DNA from: Pseudomonadota bacterium
Lineage (GTDB): Bacteria > Pseudomonadota > Alphaproteobacteria > Rhizobiales > Rhizobiaceae
Assembly: GCA_003242525.1 (NCBI GenBank)
Contig: QGUU01000118.1
Location: 1 to 7,335 of the forward strand
Length of the DNA stretch: 7,335 bases
Reading direction: 5' to 3'
Of the stretch, positions 5,010 to 7,335 are shown piece by piece. Each line of letters starts with the position of its first letter. Position 1 is the stretch's first letter. The translations under genes and the position numbers were made by a program. A model generated the notes under the pieces. It did no database searches and was not told the DNA's origin. It saw only the letters and a list, made by a program, of their open reading frames with translations.

Positions 5010-6371
5010 TCACACGCCCAGCGACTTCAGCTTTCGGTGAAGAGCCGACCGTTCCATGCCGATGAACTCGGCAGTCTTGGAAATGTTGCCGCCGAACCGG
5101 TTGATCTGCGCCACGAGATATTCCTTCTCGAACTGCTCGCGCGCCTCACGCAAGGGCAACGCCATGATGTGCTGATCCGCCTGGGTAGGTGTCCGCGGCA
5201 TCACATCTCCGATCTCCGCCGGCAGGAGATCTGCGGTAATGGGCGTGCTGACGTCGTCGCCGCGGGCCAGGATCATCAGGCGCTCCACATTGTTCCGAAG
5301 CTGGCGCACATTGCCCGGCCAGTTATGCGCCTGCAGGACCGCCATGGCGTCGTCGGCGATGCGACGCGGCTTGATGCCCGCCTGCCGCGCCATCTGCTTC
5401 ATGAAACTGTCAACCAAATACGGGATATCCTCTCGCCGTTCGGCCAGGCTGGGCACGCGAACCGGAACGACGGCGAGGCGGTGGTAAAGATCCTCCCGGA
5501 ACCTTCCCTCTGCGATCATGGCTTCGAGATTCTGCGAGGTCGAGGATATGATCCGGACATCCACCTTGACGCGCTTGGTCCCCCCTACCCGCTCGAACTG
5601 CTGCTCCACAAGCACGCGCAATATCTTGTTCTGCGTCTCGCGCGGCATGTCCGCAACCTCGTCGATATAGAGGATGCCGCGATGTGCCTCTTCCAGCGCG
5701 CCGACCTTCCGCTCGGTTCCGTTCGACTCGGTGCCGAAAAGCTCGATTTCCATGCGCTCCGGCGTAATGGTCGCCGCCGACAGCGTCACGAACGGACCGT
5801 TCTTGCGCGTGGAAAGCGAGTGGATGGCCCGCGCCACCAGTTCCTTGCCCGAACCTGAAGGCCCGAAGATCATCACGCGGCTGTTGGTCGGTGCCACGCG
5901 CTCGATTGTCTGGCGCAACTGGCTCATGGCCGAGGACATGCCGATCAGTTCGAATGTCTCGCCGCTACGCTGCCTGAGGTCGGACACTTCCCGCCTGAGT
6001 TTCGACGTTTCCAGAGCCCTCTCGGCCACCAGGATCAGCCTGTCCGCCTTGAAGGGCTTTTCGATAAAGTCGTAGGCGCCACGGCGGATGGCGGACACGG
6101 CGGTTTCGATATTGCCGTGACCGGAGATCATCACCACCGGCAGGTTGGGGTGCAGGGTCTTGATCTCGTCCAGCAGTGCCAGGCCGTCAAGGCGGGAGCC
6201 CTGCAGCCATATGTCGAGAAAGACCAGCCGCGGGACACGGTCGGCGATCGACGCAAGCGCGCTGTCGGCGTCATGCGCGGTGCGCGTCTCGTGCCCCTCG
6301 TCGCTCAGAATACCGGCGACCAGTTCACGGATGTCTTCTTCGTCGTCAACGATAAGGATATCAGACGCCAT
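5010..6371 (-). CDS. ntrX: Response regulator NtrX (NtrC-like, AAA+ and Fis-type DNA-binding)
   Basis: NtrX is the DNA-binding partner of the kinase NtrY and is linked in alphaproteobacteria to nitrogen assimilation, low-oxygen response and envelope or cell-cycle control. The 453-residue protein has a receiver domain (1-120) with acidic pocket D9/D10, phospho-acceptor D53, S83 and K105. An AAA+ domain (about 140-375) follows, with Walker A GPSGSGKE (170-177), Walker B GILYIDE (232-238), the arginine-finger segment GRFREDLYHRL (289-299) and sensor II NWPGNVRQ (350-357). A Fis-type helix-turn-helix ends the protein (416-453). The sigma-54 contact loop motif GAFTGA is absent: after ELFG (210-213) the sequence reads TESNGTERKVGALEEA. 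This agrees with NtrX of related bacteria acting without classical sigma-54 activation. The ATG at 6371 gives the family start MASDILIVDDEEDIR and has AGAAGG upstream inside ntrY; an ATG at 6425 would add 18 non-family residues. It overlaps the ntrY end by 11 bases. Confidence 0.96.
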   Translation of the reverse strand: MASDILIVDDEEDIRELVAGILSDEGHETRTAHDADSALASIADRVPRLVFLDIWLQGSRLDGLALLDEIKTLHPNLPVVMISGHGNIETAVSAIRRGAYDFIEKPFKADRLILVAERALETSKLRREVSDLRQRSGETFELIGMSSAMSQLRQTIERVAPTNSRVMIFGPSGSGKELVARAIHSLSTRKNGPFVTLSAATITPERMEIELFGTESNGTERKVGALEEAHRGILYIDEVADMPRETQNKILRVLVEQQFERVGGTKRVKVDVRIISSTSQNLEAMIAEGRFREDLYHRLAVVPVRVPSLAERREDIPYLVDSFMKQMARQAGIKPRRIADDAMAVLQAHNWPGNVRQLRNNVERLMILARGDDVSTPITADLLPAEIGDVMPRTPTQADQHIMALPLREAREQFEKEYLVAQINRFGGNISKTAEFIGMERSALHRKLKSLGV

Positions 6372-7335
6372 TTCCGACCTTCTCAACTCTTCCTTCGTGA
6401 GCCTCGTTCCCGCCTGCAGCGGCATCCGGTGCCGTGGCAGGCAGGATCAGGCTGACCATAGCCCCTTGCCCGTCATGAAAATCTGCCGGCGCGTCGTGCA
6501 GTTCGAGCCGACCGCCATGGTCCTCGACAATCTTCTTGACGATGGCGAGGCCAAGTCCCGTGCCCTTGTCGCGGGTCGTCATATAGGGCTCCAGCAGCCG
6601 CTGCCGGTTTTCACGCGGGAGGCCCTTTCCGTTGTCGATGACGTCTATCCGATATGTTCCGTCGAGGCGGCGGGCGCGAATGTGAATGACGCCGCGAACG
6701 CCATTCTTACGCTCCAGGCCTTCCATCGCCTCGGCCGCGTTCTTCACCACATTGCCAAAAGCCTGCGCCATCAGCCGGCTGTCGAAAGTGCCGTTGAGGG
6801 GCTCGCTGCCGAAGTCGCGCTCGAAGGATATGTCGGGCCGGCTGACCTCCACGAGGAAGGAAGCTTCGCGCAGCGGTTCGCGCAGGTCGATCGCCTTCAT
6901 CTCGGGTTTGGGCATTCGCGCGAAGGACGAGAATTCATCGACCATCCGGCCGATATCCTCTACCTGGCGGATGATCGTATCGGTGCACTGGTCGAAAACC
7001 TCGCGGTCCTCCGTGATGACCTTTCCGTAGCGGCGACGGATGCGCTCGGCAGAAAGCTGGATTGGAGTGAGGGGGTTCTTGATCTCGTGCGCAATACGCC
7101 GCGCAACATCAGCCCATGCCGAAGAGCGCTGGGCCTGGACCAGATCGGTAATGTCGTCCACGGTCACGACATAGGCTTTCCCGCCTGGGTCGCCCTCGTC
7201 CTGCTCGACTGTTACCTGTACGTTGAATGTGCGCTCGGCGCCAGCGCGATAAAAGGTCACCTGCTCGCGATAGACAGGCTTTGCGGAATTGCGGCCCACC
7301 TCGAAGATGCGCCCCACATGCGGCAGCAGGGTGGA
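6361..7335 (-). CDS. ntrY: Sensor histidine kinase NtrY, C-terminal part (5' end outside the window)
   Basis: NtrY is a membrane-bound histidine kinase that phosphorylates NtrX. The frame is open from the right edge, and the last 324 residues are visible. They contain the end of a PAS domain (to about visible residue 68, finishing VVTVDDITDLVQAQR), then the dimerisation/phospho-acceptor domain with H83 in the H-box AHEIKNPLTPI. The catalytic ATPase domain follows, with N199 in the N-box NVVKNAAEAM, the G1 box DNGKG (234-238), the F-box EPYMTT and the G2 box GTGLGLA (from 258). All kinase motifs are intact. The expected N-terminal transmembrane segments and HAMP domain lie beyond position 7335. 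A GTG at 7317 is internal, not the true start. The C-terminal tail after LILPAT is rich in Ala, Gly and Glu and looks disordered. Its TGA overlaps ntrX by 11 bases, indicating co-translation of kinase and regulator. Confidence 0.96.
   Translation of the reverse strand, partial: STLLPHVGRIFEVGRNSAKPVYREQVTFYRAGAERTFNVQVTVEQDEGDPGGKAYVVTVDDITDLVQAQRSSAWADVARRIAHEIKNPLTPIQLSAERIRRRYGKVITEDREVFDQCTDTIIRQVEDIGRMVDEFSSFARMPKPEMKAIDLREPLREASFLVEVSRPDISFERDFGSEPLNGTFDSRLMAQAFGNVVKNAAEAMEGLERKNGVRGVIHIRARRLDGTYRIDVIDNGKGLPRENRQRLLEPYMTTRDKGTGLGLAIVKKIVEDHGGRLELHDAPADFHDGQGAMVSLILPATAPDAAAGGNEAHEGRVEKVGNGV

Noticed and set aside
5001..5858. Plus-strand 285-codon open frame opposite ntrX
   Set aside because: It mirrors the codon pattern of ntrX on the other strand and shows no recognisable domain.
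6372..6425. Longer NtrX start at 6425
   Set aside because: The added 18 residues overlap ntrY further and do not belong to the receiver domain. The start at 6371 gives the standard receiver N-terminus.

Overview
The window holds seven protein genes, two of them cut off at the edges, and looks like ordinary alphaproteobacterial chromosome. The base composition is high in G+C. The gene order ntrY-ntrX-dat-hfq-hflX next to mazG, together with an NtrX that lacks the sigma-54 contact motif, points to Hyphomicrobiales (Rhizobiales). A Phyllobacteriaceae or Mesorhizobium-like organism is my best guess from sequence style, not a proven assignment. I saw no insertion sequence, tRNA, rRNA, CRISPR array or phage gene.

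Layout. A minus-strand gene appears to begin at position 5 and leave the left edge. It is divergent from a plus-strand pair: a class I aspartate/aromatic aminotransferase (163-1347) and mazG (1347-2171), which share one base. Converging on mazG from the right is a minus-strand block. Read in its direction of transcription the block is ntrY (3' part, 7335-6361), ntrX (6371-5010), dat (4894-4034), hfq (3893-3651) and hflX (3650-2274).

How the genes work together. NtrY is a membrane histidine kinase and NtrX its response regulator; the pair is tied to nitrogen and redox or oxygen signalling. Downstream lie a D-amino-acid aminotransferase that can supply D-Ala or D-Glu for the cell wall, the RNA chaperone Hfq, and the ribosome-splitting GTPase HflX. 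MazG on the other strand removes noncanonical or excess NTPs. The block therefore mixes signalling, cell wall, post-transcriptional control and stress functions.

No wholly new system is visible. The best second-look items are: (1) hfq and hflX are in the same reading frame, separated by one TAG codon followed at once by a TTG start; (2) a well-formed intrinsic terminator on the plus strand has the dat stop codon in its loop, although no plus-strand gene is known there; (3) an aromatic residue appears to replace the usual histidine at a substrate-binding position of Dat; (4) tandem hairpins lie in the ntrX-dat gap; (5) mutually exclusive inverted repeats lie in the hfq leader.
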